DNA of 64,000 nt. It comes from Dicyema japonicum (Eukaryota > Dicyemida > Rhombozoa > Dicyemidae). Shown here in pieces: positions 21,820 through 33,620 of this stretch. The stretch covers positions 341,693-405,692 of the forward strand of contig RDEW01000012.1 of the NCBI GenBank assembly GCA_011109175.1, read 5' to 3'. A program made the position numbers and the translations under genes. Every line of letters starts with the position of its first letter. The stretch's first letter is position 1. The notes below the pieces were generated by a model. The model was not told the DNA's origin. It worked only from the letters and a program-made list of their open reading frames with translations, and did not search any database.

Positions 21820-22039
21820 TCCTTCCCATGGCAAGAGAAAACCGATTGGATAAGAAATTCCCCTCCCCGATCGGATTCCTCTGCAAGACCGAGAGAAGGC
21901 TCTTCCGGAAAGTAGTGGGGACGATGGAGGATCACAGACGTCGAATGGCACAAGTGATTGCGAGGACTGGGATCACCTAACTGTCTGACTCTTCTTTCTT
22001 TCTCGGTGTTCCGGGTTATTAAATAAATAAATAATAAAT

Positions 22040-22870
22040 TTGACACTGCCATTCATTTTATAAATATATTATAAAAATCAGTTAGTTTACTTTTTAATAA
22101 GGACATTTAATAAAGTATCTTAGAATTCAATCATAGTTGAAATGTTTAGGAAATTATTTATTAGGGTTTATAGCTTTTAGATCATTATCATCCTTGATAT
22201 GCTTTATACAAAAAATATGTCTTAAATTTTTATTATAAATCCATATTTAATTATATTATATTTATATCACTTATTATTTGTATTTTTTAAAGTAACTCTA
22301 AGAGATATATTCATTTTACTTTTTCATTATTTAAGATGGATCAGACTAACCGACTCGCTTGTTTACTGTCCTGCGGCAGTATATAATGGTTTGTTAAGTT
22401 CCGATACTTAATGGGTCGTATTTAATTGTTTCAATCGTAACGGTTAGACGATTTTGACGGCAATATTGATCTTAGGATTCGTACTCAACCTGGAGTCTTC
22501 TAAACGGGACAAAATATAACTTGGCATTCGTATTACTACGCTTTAATTAATAGAATTTCGAATAATTATTACATCATGGTGCCTATGGGCAGCCAGTTTT
22601 TACGTGTTTTTTGGGTAACAAGATATCAGTTGCTAGATTTAACAAGAATTTATTTTAAATAAAAAACAATTATTTTATTCTTTGACATTAAGACCGATCT
22701 TCTTCCATCAGAAAATTCAACCTATACAAATTCGAAAATTACCTCGACAGCGTGAATTATATAAGATATATTTAGAAGTATCAGATACTTGGACTCAAAC
22801 CTATCAAGCATCAATGCTGGGTTAGCTTCGTAATCTTTCGCGATTCGTACCTTAATTAAATACACCATAA
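22040..22870. other. AT-rich, no recognised gene
   Basis: No open frame of note on either strand and no recognised repeat. Confidence 0.4.
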
Positions 22871-22872
22871 AT

Positions 22873-23320
22873 TTAAGGTGATCTCCAATAGCATAATTGT
22901 ACTACAATGTACACCCATTCTTCTACAATGTACACCCGTCGATAGTATTCGTCGTCACCCTCAATTGGTGTTATCTCAAAATTAAAAGATTCACAAATAG
23001 TTGAAACGTCATTAAGTATTGTCACTGATTCTAAAATTAAGTCAAAAAGTAGCACCTTTTCGCATTCGACCATTTGTAAGGAATTTGTTCCAAAAAGTTC
23101 CGCGATTCCGTTTGAATGGCGTCTCATTTGGAAAGGAGTGCATTGTCGTATTGTAGCAGTAAACTGCATATTCTAGAATCGATACCCATTCCTTTTGATT
23201 CCCATCAATACGTTTAATAAGTGATCTTATTAAAGTGGATTGAAGCGTTCCATTATTCGATTTATTGATCCTCCGATTATTGAAATTCGATTTTATGGGT
23301 TTCCATATCGGACTCACAGT
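22873..23320 (-). pseudogene. Ty3/gypsy-type integrase fragment
   Basis: The minus strand (23317-23042) reads NKSNNGTLQSTLIRSLIKR, EWVSILEYAVYCYNTTMHS and NETPFKRNRGTFW. This corresponds to the end of a retroviral-type integrase core (SNGxxER..L and YNTTxHSSTGxTPF blocks) of an LTR retrotransposon. The frame then shifts and continues into 22873-23169. No LTR, RT or primer-binding site is visible nearby. Confidence 0.6.
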
Positions 23321-23329
23321 TCAGAGAAA

Positions 23330-23760
23330 TAACCAATTTTCTGTCTTTCCTTTCGAAAAAAGTCTAAATTTAATCAGAATTAAACTTAAAACTGATCGTT
23401 TCTAAGCGAAAAATGTGAGGACTTTTTACGTAATCTCCAGTTCGTTTGAGTACTTATATCCTCAGGATCAATTCCACATAAGGTCTGTTTAATTTGTTCA
23501 TATTCGAAAATATGAAACACTTTAAATGAGAATGAATCACTAAAGTTATGATGTTAAAATTTAAAGATTTTAGGTTAGTCATTTAAGAAATAAAGTTTGA
23601 ATTAATTTTTTATTTAGAATTAATGAATTATTTAAATATTATGAATCTGCGCCAAAAAGAGGTCGGACTGCAATAAACAAAATTGATTCCAATTACGATT
23701 AATTAAATTTTTTCCGCAACTTGTGTTAACACGTTCTCAAGCACGAATCTTTACAAATCA
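23330..23760. other. No recognised gene
   Basis: AT-rich sequence between the integrase relic and the B3 fragment. It may hold decayed upstream parts of the LTR element on the minus strand, but I see no clear motif. Confidence 0.3.
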
Positions 23761-23763
23761 GTT

Positions 23764-24033
23764 CAGACACCTGGAGCAGCTGCTTTGACCACAGAATACC
23801 TAAAAATCAAGAAATATTCCTGCCTCGGAAATCGCTACCGATTTACTCATGTTGCGACCGAGTCATCGGGAGCCGTTGGTCCAATGACGGCTGAGTTCTT
23901 GCGCGAACTCGGAGGAATACTTGCCAGGAAAAAAAGGGATCAACGAGAAGGGTTATGGCTAAGACAAAAAATTGGAATGGCCATACTTCGAGGGAACACG
24001 TTCTCGATCCACGCAGCCGGCTTCCTCAACTAA
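23764..24033 (+). pseudogene. B3: 3' end of a family B-related element
   Basis: The segment TEYLKIKKYSCLGNRYRF, VATESSGAVGPMTAEFL, ELGG aligns with the end of the B1 endonuclease (SKIKKYSSLINRFHI, VVETSGVFGPKTVSFL, ALGC). It also extends with LRQKIGMAILRGN, which looks like an intact C-terminus and a normal stop. It is 5' truncated and diverged from B1/B2, so it belongs to a different subfamily. Confidence 0.65.
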
Positions 24034-24189
24034 CATTTGTTTTTCTGTTAAATAATTGTCATTAAATATTTAAAAATAAAATTTAAAATATTCTAATTAA
24101 ATTATTCCTAAATGAGAATTAAAAATTACCAAATTAGGAAATTTATAAAATTACCGACTATCTCACTATAAATTACAATTCACGTAATC

Positions 24190-26010
24190 TCCTTAAGGAA
24201 TTTTATTATTTGTGGAGATTTAAATGCCAAACACCCAACTTGGCTAAAATCACAACGGGCTGACTCTAGAGGGTGGTCCCTACTTGAACAATTCTCGTCA
24301 ATGTCGATCCTCAACAATCCGAAGACCCATACGAGGACGCCCTACAAAGATAAGGAATGTTATACCTCTCCGGACCTTACACTTTGCACTACTAACATAA
24401 CTTCAACCATTTCATTGTCTGTCGACTATGACCTCAACTCCGATCACAACCCAATCATCATCGGAATCAAGAAAGCCTTTTCTCCCATAAAGAAAACAAC
24501 GTCATTCTTCAACTTTAAGAACGCAAACTGGAGAGATTATACAACTTTCACAAACATAATGCTACAAAACTTCGACACCAATTTATTCAAATCTATTGAT
24601 GGAGCTGTCAAAAACTTGAATAACGTGATCTTACTGGGAAGAAAACTATTTATTCCAAGATGTTCCTTCAGGCGGTACAACGATAAACTAGATCGAGAAA
24701 CTAGAGCCCTCATCAAAGAAAGGAATCAGCTTAGAAGAAATCTTACACCTTTCTCGGGAAAAGAAGCCAAATCAAGAGCCTCAACGACGGTTGAGATCAT
24801 CTCAATGGAATGAATTGGAAAGCAGAATCAGAGGTCTTTGCAAGCATAAATCCACCCAATACATGTGGAAGACCATTAAAAAGTTCGGACCATATACGAG
24901 ACCTAATAACACAGGTCAGCCAAATGTCCAAGAAAACCTAATGAAGTTTTATGTCGGAATCAGCCAGAAGAAATTCCTGAAAACCAGCCCTTCCTTTACG
25001 ACCACGAAGCCAAAAAGGTCTTCTTCATTATATTGCTTATCACTCCGATATTTAGCTAAAATCAAAAATACAAAATCTTTTCTATCTTGCGGTCCAAATT
25101 CGATTCCTGCTATTCTGCTCAAACATCTTGGCCCAATTGGAATAGAAGCGCTCCGGAACATCTTTAACTTTCAATAAACCATAACCAAATTCCAGACATT
25201 TGAAAACAGTCCAGCATACGCCCAATTCTCAAGCCGGACCCCTCTTCGTAAAGACCCATTGAAGTATTATTCTTATCCTCGAAACTCATGGAAAAACTCG
25301 TTCTACGCATCATTCACCCTGCCCTTCCTTGCACATTTCCAACATGGATTCAGGAGATACCGGTCTACATCAACACACTTCACCTCATTGAAGCAATTCA
25401 TTATTGAAGGCTTTTCTTAAAACCACATCTAAAATCTGTTTTATGCTCTCTCGACCTACAAAAGGCCTTCGATTCTGTATCCAGAAAAATCCTTACTCAA
25501 AAAATATTTAGATTATCCATCAACTCCTACTCAAAAATATTTAATCCTTACTCAAAAAATATTTAGATTATCCATCAACTCGAACATAAAATTATGGCTT
25601 TCAAATTTCCTCAGCGGAAGGAGAGGGCGTGTATGCTTTGATGAAATTCGATCAGTCTCAAGATTACTTCCAATTGGAGTTCCCCAAGGCTCCCCTTTGT
25701 CTTCTGCCCTATTCAACTTATACCTTTCCGATATTTCCAACCCAGTTATGGAAGACTCGATAATTCTCGCTTATGCTGATGACCTCAACGAATGGCTACA
25801 CCAAAACCGGATGAACATATCTCCCGGAATATCCTCCACCACTCTATTTAACTAGGACAAAAGGTTCGGAAGATGTACCGTGGATCTATTCCTGGACAAC
25901 GAAAAAATCCCTTTTACGAAGAACTCTATAATTCTGGGGGTCACTTTTGATACCCACATTTGTTTTTCTGCCCATTTTGAGAAGACCATTGGAACTTGTC
26001 AGAGGAAAAT
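24190..26010 (+). mobile_element. C3: 5'-truncated family C LINE
   Basis: Starts within the endonuclease (IICGDLNAKHPTWL, then LNSDHNPIIIGIK), continues through a 170-codon linker (24301-24813) and the RT with DLQKAFDSVSRK, GVPQGSPLSSALFNLYL and LAYADDL. It ends in the thumb at about 26010 (FTKNSIILGVTFDTHI). The RT is frameshifted and carries a local tandem duplication at 25490-25582. Confidence 0.75.
25488..25582 (+). repeat. Tandem duplication inside C3
   Basis: A stretch containing atttagattatccatcaact occurs twice about 55 bp apart, with a third partial copy of the ctcaaaaaatattta part between them. Confidence 0.7.
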
Positions 26011-26019
26011 TGGTTTAAT

Positions 26020-26890
26020 CGTGGATTTCTCAGTCATTAAGGCGCTACTTTTATTTCTCATTTTGATGTCTTCCAGGATGTTCCTTCCTCCCGAAGATGA
26101 GAATACATTTTTTAAAGCGCATGGCCTCCTTGATTTCAAATCATTTAATAATTTATTTGGTCATTTATTTTGTCAGTCAAAAATACGTTTTTTTGAATTT
26201 ATTGCAAACACTTTTTGCACTACGTTGTATTTGTTTCTGAAGAAATTTCCATGGGAGACGCTGTTTTAATTATGGAAGAAGCTTACATGCACAACACAAA
26301 AGGAAATAATTATCAGTGGAACAAACAACATCAGCAACAATGTAAGAAAGAGGATGCATATCAGTCTGGAGATTCCTAATTATAGAATTTACTGCAATAC
26401 TTTTCTCATGACATCACTAAGTCCCAGAGATGATTGTACTGCTATAAATACGCAATCCAGATTATTTGTTTCCAAAGGAATTACCATAAACAAACTGAAT
26501 CAATCACAAATGAAAATTCACCCTTATGGCAACTAAAATTTCAAAAAATGGCATTTATGGCATCTAAATTTCGAAAAAAGGAATATATGGCATTTTAAAA
26601 TGAATAATATACTTTTGGATAATTGTACATGTGTCCTCAATTCGGTTAAACGACGTTTCTGCTTTATGTGATTCTTTTGTCTACATTTGTTGTGCATGTA
26701 TCTTCGATTGCATAAACGATCACAATGTTGCTCCATAGTTTCATTTAATCGGGAATTTCTCATTGCAATTCTCTTTTTAAGTACGATCTAACTAATTTTT
26801 TTCCAAAAGGGACATGCAAAACGTGACTTAATAAAGATTAGAATGTGCTCAACAGCCCTTTCTGCATCGTAGATGCGTGGTGCCCTCCAC
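26020..26890. other. No recognised gene
   Basis: Contains two short open frames (26000-26269 and 26354-26536) with no recognisable motifs. C3 appears to end at the left edge. Confidence 0.3.
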
Positions 26891-26892
26891 CA

Positions 26893-26966
26893 GGTGAACA
26901 CCAGCGAGAATCGAACCCGTAACCTAAGTCATTTTAGCCCGACACCTAACCACTATGCCACAGGGC
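26893..26966 (-). repeat. tRNA-like unit (tRNA pseudogene or SINE head)
   Basis: 74 bases on the minus strand begin gccctgtggcatagtggtta (A-box-like) and contain gggttcgattctcg (B-box-like) at tRNA spacing. The acceptor strands do not pair and the anticodon arm is poor, so a working tRNA is unlikely. A tRNA-derived SINE or dead tRNA is the better reading. Confidence 0.5.
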
Positions 26967-27233
26967 TAAATAAAAAATTACCATTAATAAAAAATTACCC
27001 TTCCCTGGAAAATGGCATTTTATAGCAAAGAATTGCCCTACGGATAACCTTTACTTCTGCATTGTGAATTAACTACAATTCTTTATATGAAAGATTATTT
27101 TTTTTCAATTTTTCTGATTATGTTACCCCCACTTCAAAATTTTTTTTATAAAACACGAAAATATCTGGTTTGTTGTGTTTGAATATTGAATCAGTTTTAA
27201 TGAAAGTGTCCACTCTTATTTCGATATTCTCAT

Positions 27234-27530
27234 TTATAATCGCAGTACTGAGTGAGTCTTTAGCTTCCTTTCATTCCTTAAACCAAACTCTCGACAAAAA
27301 TAGAAATGTAGACATCTCACAATTTCATTGTGTCTTCTTACGTAGTCACCACTGAGGATTTTCTCACATCTAGCGGCACAATGATCGACAATCTCCTTCC
27401 AATTCTTGCAGAACCCACAGATTGCATTACGTTCTGCAAAAAACAAATTTCTGACCTGAATTAGAGAATATAAAGTTTTGAAACGTGGAATGTGAGAAGA
27501 GTTCGTAATATTCACGTATCTCAGAGTCAA
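27234..27530 (-). pseudogene. R4-like element fragment with CCHC zinc motif
   Basis: The segment NAICGFCKNWKEIVDHC..RCEKIL, YVRRHNEIVRCLHFYFCREFGL follows the pattern C-x2-C-x7-H-x4-C, then RHNxxxxxLHxxLC. This precedes a PD-(D/E)xK endonuclease in R4/Dong- and EhLINE-type retrotransposons. It would lie just upstream of a domain like the one at 41890-42470, but that part is missing here. Confidence 0.5.
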
Positions 27531-27539
27531 ACCTTTGCA

Positions 27540-28235
27540 TAAGACAGAGCGGACTCTTACTTGTTTGATTTAAGAGTATCTTGAGTTTTAGTTTACTTAG
27601 CGTCTTAATATCTGAGAGTTCATATTTATTGACTTAAAAGATTTTCCAATTCTTCCGTTAAAGTGAATGGTTGTTCTTTTTCTTGACTATTAATAATATC
27701 CAAAAAATAGACATTGCAAAACTCACGTCTTCTTTGCTGGATCGTCAATTTCATTCAAAGTTTGTTATAAGTGAAAAGCCGACTGATTTTATGAAACTAG
27801 GTTAAATTAGGACACAGAGAAATCGAGAAACAGCAGATCACTTTGGAAAGGCTGAAGAATGTGGGGTTGTTGCCGTCTCGGAAAGAAAGGGGGAGATTCC
27901 AAGAACGGGGAACATAAGGAGATTTGAGAAGGCGATAAAAAACATATAGGTAGGTTGTGCTGTGCATCAGCGGAGGGTGGCTAAAATGAGCGACCAAACT
28001 TGAAGATGTTCTGATTTTAACTTCTATAGATTTTGATCTGAAGACTGTGCAATCTGTTGGAATGATTGAGATGATGGAGGAAAACTTGACACATTCATCA
28101 TAACGGTGATGAGCTGTTAATTTTTGGATAAAAAAACTCATGAATGCGAGAAACAGAGTGTTATGATCTTTCTAGAGAATTTAAGTTGATTCAACAGAAA
28201 AGGTGAGGATTGTAATCACGTGGGATGCTTCATTG
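27540..28235. other. No recognised gene
   Basis: Mixed AT-rich sequence. The plus strand at about 27810-27945 has an open segment rich in Arg/Lys/Glu, and the minus strand has a 114-codon frame. I identify neither. Confidence 0.25.
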
Positions 28236-28239
28236 ACTT

Positions 28240-29735
28240 AATACTATTATTATTATTACCCCCAGGATCACTGGGCAAAGAGAAGAAATAAAAGTTATCA
28301 TCTAACTAAGTGATCCCAGACCGACAAAGGTGAGGACGAGTCCGGCGGGTCGAGAATCCTGGACAGCTCTTCTCATTGGACATGGCATCGGCTCAAAATT
28401 TTTGTATGATTGTAGATAATTCGATAGTATTTGGAATAGAGGGCAGCTCGGTAGAACAGCCTCCTTTAATAGTTTCCGTTGTTGTTCGATTAAAAAGTTT
28501 TCAATGGGTTGGATATTGTGATCTGGTCCAATTAACTTTATTGCAGTCTCCTCGATTGCAGATAATTTCAATGAGGAATCGTGACATTTGCATTGCCCAT
28601 GAAGGACTTGCATACGTCATTGTTGGTCGAATAAATTGTTTGTAAATCGTGGCAAGGACACCAGTTTGATCTCTAAGTGTTTTTGAGAGAACTTTTAAAA
28701 TTCTCATTTTTTTCAGAGCAGAAGTTACTTTGTTTTCAACATGCCGGATAAAGGTGAGTCCCTGATCTAAGGTTACTCCCAGAATCTTCGGTGTTTTGTT
28801 AATAGAGATAGCTTCGTTCTTCATAAGGACTTTTGGTTCGATACAGAGCTGTCTCTTGTAGGTGGTAAACAGTTTGGCAAAGGACTTTGCTGCTGATGTG
28901 TCGAGTCTCCGCTTTGAGAGCCATAGTTCCAAGTTGTCGAGCATTTGTTGAGCCAACTGAGTCGCTGATTGAATGCTTCTGTTCTTGGAGGCAAGAATGA
29001 TATCGTCGGCATAGGAGAGGATTAGACTGTTTTCATTACAAGTTTGTGGCATGTCGTTTATGTAGAGATTGAAGAGTTGGGGTGATAGTGGGGAAGCCTT
29101 GAGGGACTCCGTTTGGGAAATAGCGAGATCTTGATTTGATGTTGTTGCAGAGTACTTGTGCTCGTCTTCCATTTAGGAAGTTTCCAAGCCAAAGTTTCAG
29201 GTTCGGATGGATGTTGGTTTCGTATATTTTCTTTGTTAGGAGTTTCCTGGGACTGAGTCGAACGCTTTTGTGATGTCCACGGATATAAGTACTGTCCTCT
29301 GATGGGGTTTGGGGGAGTTAAATCCTTCCGCAATGAATTGTGTGAGGGTTGTAAGGTGTGTTGTTGTCGAACGGTTGTCCCGGAATCCGTGCTGGGTCGG
29401 AGGCATTGAGATTGAGTCTTGTATTTTTTCCAAAACAAGCCTTTCAAGGATCCTTGAAACCGGACTTAGAATAGATAGTCTCGGGGGGGGGGGGGGTTTG
29501 TAGAGAGCTTTCGATAGTCTCGTCCATCTATTTTGCATTTTCTGTCTTTATGTTGTTGTCGATCTCTCTGTTCAATTCTCGTATTTTCCTGATGTTCTCT
29601 TCTGTTGGCGATTTTACCATCTTTAAATTATTTCGTTCTCTGATCAGATGTTTCGTCGTTGAGTTGAAACGTTTTGATGACGTTGGTTGTCTCCCCATAG
29701 AAATGTCCTAAGTCGTTGAATATCAGCAAAAGAAC
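28240..29735 (-). mobile_element. C4: family C LINE, 5' truncated
   Basis: Minus strand. Linker RFNSTTKHLIRERNNL (about 29690-29640), then RT with LSILSPVSRILERLV, QHGFRDNRSTTTHL and SVDITKAFDSV (29538-29236), a frameshift, LKASPLSPQLFNLYIND and LILSYADDIILASKNRS (29172-28980). The thumb and C-terminus follow, with LGVTLDQGLTFIRHV and YASPSWAMQMS. The 3' tail, read on the plus strand as attattattacccccaggatcactggg (28248-28275), is the family tail. The linker-to-RT step at about 29540 skips the RT finger region, so an internal deletion is present. Confidence 0.8.
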
Positions 29736-29739
29736 CAGT

Positions 29740-30110
29740 AGATAGAGGAACCATATTGACAAATTTAGAAACTAATGCGAGGTTTGAAGACGATCAATAA
29801 GTAAGTCATTTCCAAGAGAAACAATTCAGCATTTTTTGCAACTTCCACAGACAGACAAATCCATTTAACTAATATTCGAATAAATTTGTTTATTTTTTAA
29901 ATTTGTCATTTCAAAAAATCATATTTATTTGTAATATTTTAAGAAACGCATTATGTAACAAATGTTAAATATTTAATGGCCGCGAAGTCTATTGCATTCT
30001 ATGCCACGTGGCGCCAAAGTTATTATGGTGCTATGTGACTACATGAATTGAGGATTATTTGTTTGATTCTTCTGTTCCTCAGATTCTTTTTGGCTCCAGG
30101 GAGCTTGAAT
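29740..30110. other. No recognised gene
   Basis: AT-rich flank of C4. It includes a cacgtggcgcc motif at about 30005 like those in C leaders, but nothing coding. Confidence 0.3.
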
Positions 30111-30112
30111 TG

Positions 30113-30780
30113 CTAGCGTTTATCATGTGGTTTACCATCTCTGGTGGCGCCAGATATAATCTTGTATCTAAAAAGAACCATTAGTCAACAACCATTCAGA
30201 GGAGTTCCCCTTGGACGGCACTTCCTTCAAGTCCAAGCATGCGAATATTCGAGGCAGTTAGTTTCTTCGGGTTTTCGAATTGGACAGAGATGTATTTGTT
30301 AATTGGGCGATTAGAGACCCTTGCCTGATCACTAAGATTCTTTAGGGAGATCATTGGACCCCTTAGAGAAGGTTGCCTTTTCAATGCATCCGTAATGTTG
30401 CTTTCCAAACTTACTGTGGATTTATTCAGACTCAATGACAAAATCACATGCATCCATTTTGATCTCTGAGCTTTGAACTCCCTGGGTATTCATTTCCTAG
30501 AACTCTCAGTTGGAACTTACTTTCCGTAGTCGACCGGATAGCATTTTGAGTCGATTTTTAACAACGTCCATCAGTCATATCCCCATGGGGTAGTTAAGGT
30601 GATGTTTAGGCACGAATAGTGATCTTGTCTCTATTGCATAGCGGACCCGATTTGACAGGATCTCTAACAAGTCGAATGTGGGGTCAATTGGTAGTTCTAA
30701 ATTAGATATTGCAAACTCGGTTGTGAACTTTGCATATTTTCCTTTCAACCCAGTGATCCTGGGGTAATTATCAGTTAAAG
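30113..30780 (+). mobile_element. Possible short C-related element
   Basis: Begins with a leader-like tagcgtttatcatgtggtttacc (compare gcgtggtgtcatgtggctcacc at 19044). About 650 bp later it ends with cccagtgatcctggggtaatt, the core of the family-C 3' tail, in the same orientation. No RT or endonuclease motif lies between. It may be an internally deleted or non-autonomous derivative. Confidence 0.3.
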
Positions 30781-31395
30781 GGCAGTTTAAAAGTCGATAA
30801 ATTTTCAGCTGAATTGACAGTTCTTACATGTTTGTAGGACTGCGAAAGGGAGACACTAGAATGACATGATGACTCTTCCAGAACATTGGGCTCTCGATCA
30901 TAAAGGGTAACTAAGTGCTCAATCCTTGAGTACTTTGCATAAGCTTTCATTGTGATCATTCCTAATTTCTTATGACGTAAGCACTTATCGATCATAACTG
31001 GGGGAATCATGCGTAGTTCTTTAAAAGAATTCCCATGAGTATCATCAATTAAAGTTTAATGCCCATTCTTTTCTAATAAGCCGAATTTTCAACAGACTTT
31101 GCTGTAAGTCTTGCCATCTCCCCATTTACTGTTATCATTTCTAAATAACTATAACATCCGACATGACGTAGGAATAACCTAGTTGCACTCATAATTGTTG
31201 GAATATAATACTCAATCTTATTGAGGATTACATATCATCCAGTAAGCTGATTTATCTCTAAGATAATACTGAGAAAGTCAATATGTGAAAACAGAATCGG
31301 AAATTATATCGAACAATTTTAAATCAAATTTATTTGAATTAACCAACAATAGGAGTTGTAGATTGAGCATCGTGAAATGGTACCTACTTGAGTGA
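30781..31395. other. No recognised gene
   Basis: AT-rich. A 79-codon minus-strand frame (30771-31010) shows no family features. Confidence 0.3.
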
Positions 31396-31560
31396 ATTTT
31401 TGATTCACAGTGTAGGTGGTCAGTTGGTGTGGTTTTTAGACAGTCAGTAATTTTCATGTGGGTAACCCGCTTGTGGAAAAAACTGCCTACATATGGAGCG
31501 AACAGACCAAACTTATTTCTCTTACCTACAAATAGTTTGTGGCTACGGACGAGCACTAAG
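31396..31560 (+). pseudogene. Possible LINE C-terminal scrap
   Basis: The plus strand reads VTRLWKKLPTYGANRPNL, which resembles the VxRLWNxLP segment near the end of many CR1/Jockey RT proteins. Short and isolated. Confidence 0.25.
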
Positions 31561-31689
31561 CCACCGTTCCTAGATTTCTTTAATCAATCTTGTTTTAAAC
31601 ATTATTATTATCTGCACTTATCGCTATGTCATAGGACTTGACAAAGCATGTGCAACACGAGTTAGCTAATCACTATTTACTTTTATCCA

Positions 31690-33613
31690 CTTCCTATTCG
31701 AAGCCGCAGTGCGTAACCATCAAGACCCTCTCCACTTCCAAGATGCCGTCCCATTTCCTTGAGGTCCTAGTCGAGAACGACTGGCAGTGTCGTCCTTGGC
31801 CGACCACGGAAACGGGGGCTTCTAACATGAAATAATTCTACATGGCTACGTTTGTGGGGGGCGAAAAACCTCCATCGTGTATCCAGAATTTCATTTGAAA
31901 TTTCAGAGGTCCTCATCTTTTTATAAAGAAGATTAGATGACATCATCGTATCACTTCTTTCGAACATCATATGCCGTAGTTGGCCTCTATGAAACGCATT
32001 AAGCCTCTTCAGTTCATTTCTTGAGCAGGCCCAGGTACCAGCGTTATATAGTAGTATGTGTTTCACTAGTTGTATAATCGAGTTTTTGTTATGTCAAGGC
32101 CCTTTATGTGGAGCCAGGTGTTCTTCAGTCTGGAGAGGGCAGTTTGTGCTAAGGTTTTCCTTAATGTCCTCATGGTCTCCAAGAAGGGAGCCAAGCTTTT
32201 TGCATTTGCGACAGTGCTTCTCCGCCCTTGTTTCTTCTTCTCTTGAGTTCAGTTACCTCAGTCTTGTCTGGATTTACTGTTAGGAACCATTCAGCTAGTC
32301 TTCCAGGTACTTTTTCCATCAAGCGGGTGAGCAGTATTTTGTCGTTTGAAATAAAGTCTACGTCGTCAGCATACGCAATAATGTTTGTCTTTTCACCCAT
32401 TATCGGTTTTGATTCCCGTAGACCAGCTTCAAGGTATATAACAAAAAGAATAGGTGGGTCCCACCGTGGAGTGCCAACAGTCGTCTCAAATTGGCGAGAC
32501 AAAGCTCCCCTGACTCTTACAGTGAGCCAAGTATCAGCTAGGAGGGTGGTGGCCATTCTGACAGTAGAAGCGTCTAGGAAACTCTCCAGAACCAGTATTA
32601 GTCTCCGTTTGTCGACAGAGTCGAAGGCCTTTGAAATGTCGATTCCAAGGATGGTTGTAGACATTTTGAACTTTTGAACGGCCGCGGATCTCCACTTGTG
32701 GGACCACAAAACATCGGAAGTAGATCTTGCTTTTCAGAATCCACTGTGGTATAGCGACAGAAAAGTATCTAAGCGTCCTTCTATTTTTTGTAATGTTATG
32801 TTCGCCAGAATTTTCCCAAGTGAATTCATTAATATGACTGGACGGAGGTTCTCACCTTCGCTCTTGGTTTATTCGCCTTCTGTACAAGTGTCAATTTGAA
32901 GAATTCTTCACCAAGTCCTTCGGGGCCAGGAATCCTGTTGTTTTTCAATTTGGAACTCACAAGTTCAACTTCATATGGTGTAATTTCTTGTCCAATTTTC
33001 TTCGTTCTATGATGATAGTGCCTTGGATTGAAAAGTTTTCCAAAGTGGGCAGCGATAATTTCCGCCACTTCCCTTTGGTTCACAATCTGCCTTTCTTTGT
33101 CATCTCTTATCGTTTAACGTAGTCTCCTTTTATCTGTTTAACAGCCTTGTAGAATTTAGCGTTGTCCTTGAGAGATTCTATCTTCTTAATTTGGTCCAGT
33201 GCTCTATTTCTGTTATGCTGACGTATTTTTCTTATTTTTGCTTTGATAGTTTTTCTTTCTAGCCGCAATTTTGACTATACGTTCGAATCGTCTGTATTTT
33301 GATATAGCATCCATGTGGTCTACTTATTGGCTAGGTCCTTCACCCTGTACATGTCATTGTGCGATGAGATTTTCTCATGTTCTTTCAATAGATGCAGGGT
33401 GGCTCCTTTGTGTACTGACTGCTTTACAAAATCCCAGGATTTTCTTGGCGGCAAATCTGTAGGCATGTTTTCTAGTTCTGCATCCAAATATTCTTTGAAT
33501 GCTAGGGCCCCTTCTGATTGACTGATTAAGAATTCCAAATTATAACGTCTAGAGTTGGGTTCTGTGGTTCCATTGTGTTTCCACTTCGTTCTTTGTAGTA
33601 TCAATTTAATCAT
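31690..33613 (-). mobile_element. D4: family D LINE, 5' truncated
   Basis: Minus strand. Linker (33613-33320), then NNRIPGPEGLGEEFFKL and LVQKANKPRAK (33083-32829). RT follows at 32709-32170 with VWSHKWRSA, GIDISKAFDSVDKRR, a changed motif B (GTPRWDPPILFVIYLEA), IAYADDVDFISN and FLTVNPDKTEVTE. The C-terminal tail is at 32066-31690 (LLYNAGTWACSRNELKRL, FRGRPRTTLPVVL). Frameshifts separate the parts. The 5' end abuts the 3' tail of C5. Confidence 0.8.
32170..32709 (-). pseudogene. D4 reverse transcriptase palm
   Basis: 179 codons are open, with palm A (GIDISKAFDSVDKRR) and motif C (YADDVDF) intact. The usual QGDxLSPxLF of motif B has decayed to RWDPPILF. The element is therefore unlikely to be active. 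Confidence 0.75.
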
Positions 33614-33620
33614 TTATTTA

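Larger units (their letters stand above)
19031..22035 (+). mobile_element. C2: 2A-containing LINE, near full length
   Basis: Plus-strand element. It has leader gcgtggtgtcatgtggctcacc (19044), 2A motif DVETNPGP (about 19203-19230), AP endonuclease, linker, RT and C-terminus (to 21978), then the 3' tail ctttctcggtgttccgggtta followed by taaataaataaataa (about 22000-22035). A handful of frameshifts separate the pieces 19054-19563, 19488-19814, 19818-20147, 20189-20422, 20711-21040, 21037-21819 and 21636-21980. It is among the best-preserved C copies. Confidence 0.85.

Noticed and set aside
26893-26966. Functional tRNA gene
   Set aside because: The acceptor strands do not pair and the anticodon stem is poor.
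29484-29500. Run of G as a G-quadruplex or regulatory signal
   Set aside because: It lies within the decayed RT of C4, where a homopolymer expansion or sequencing artefact is more likely.
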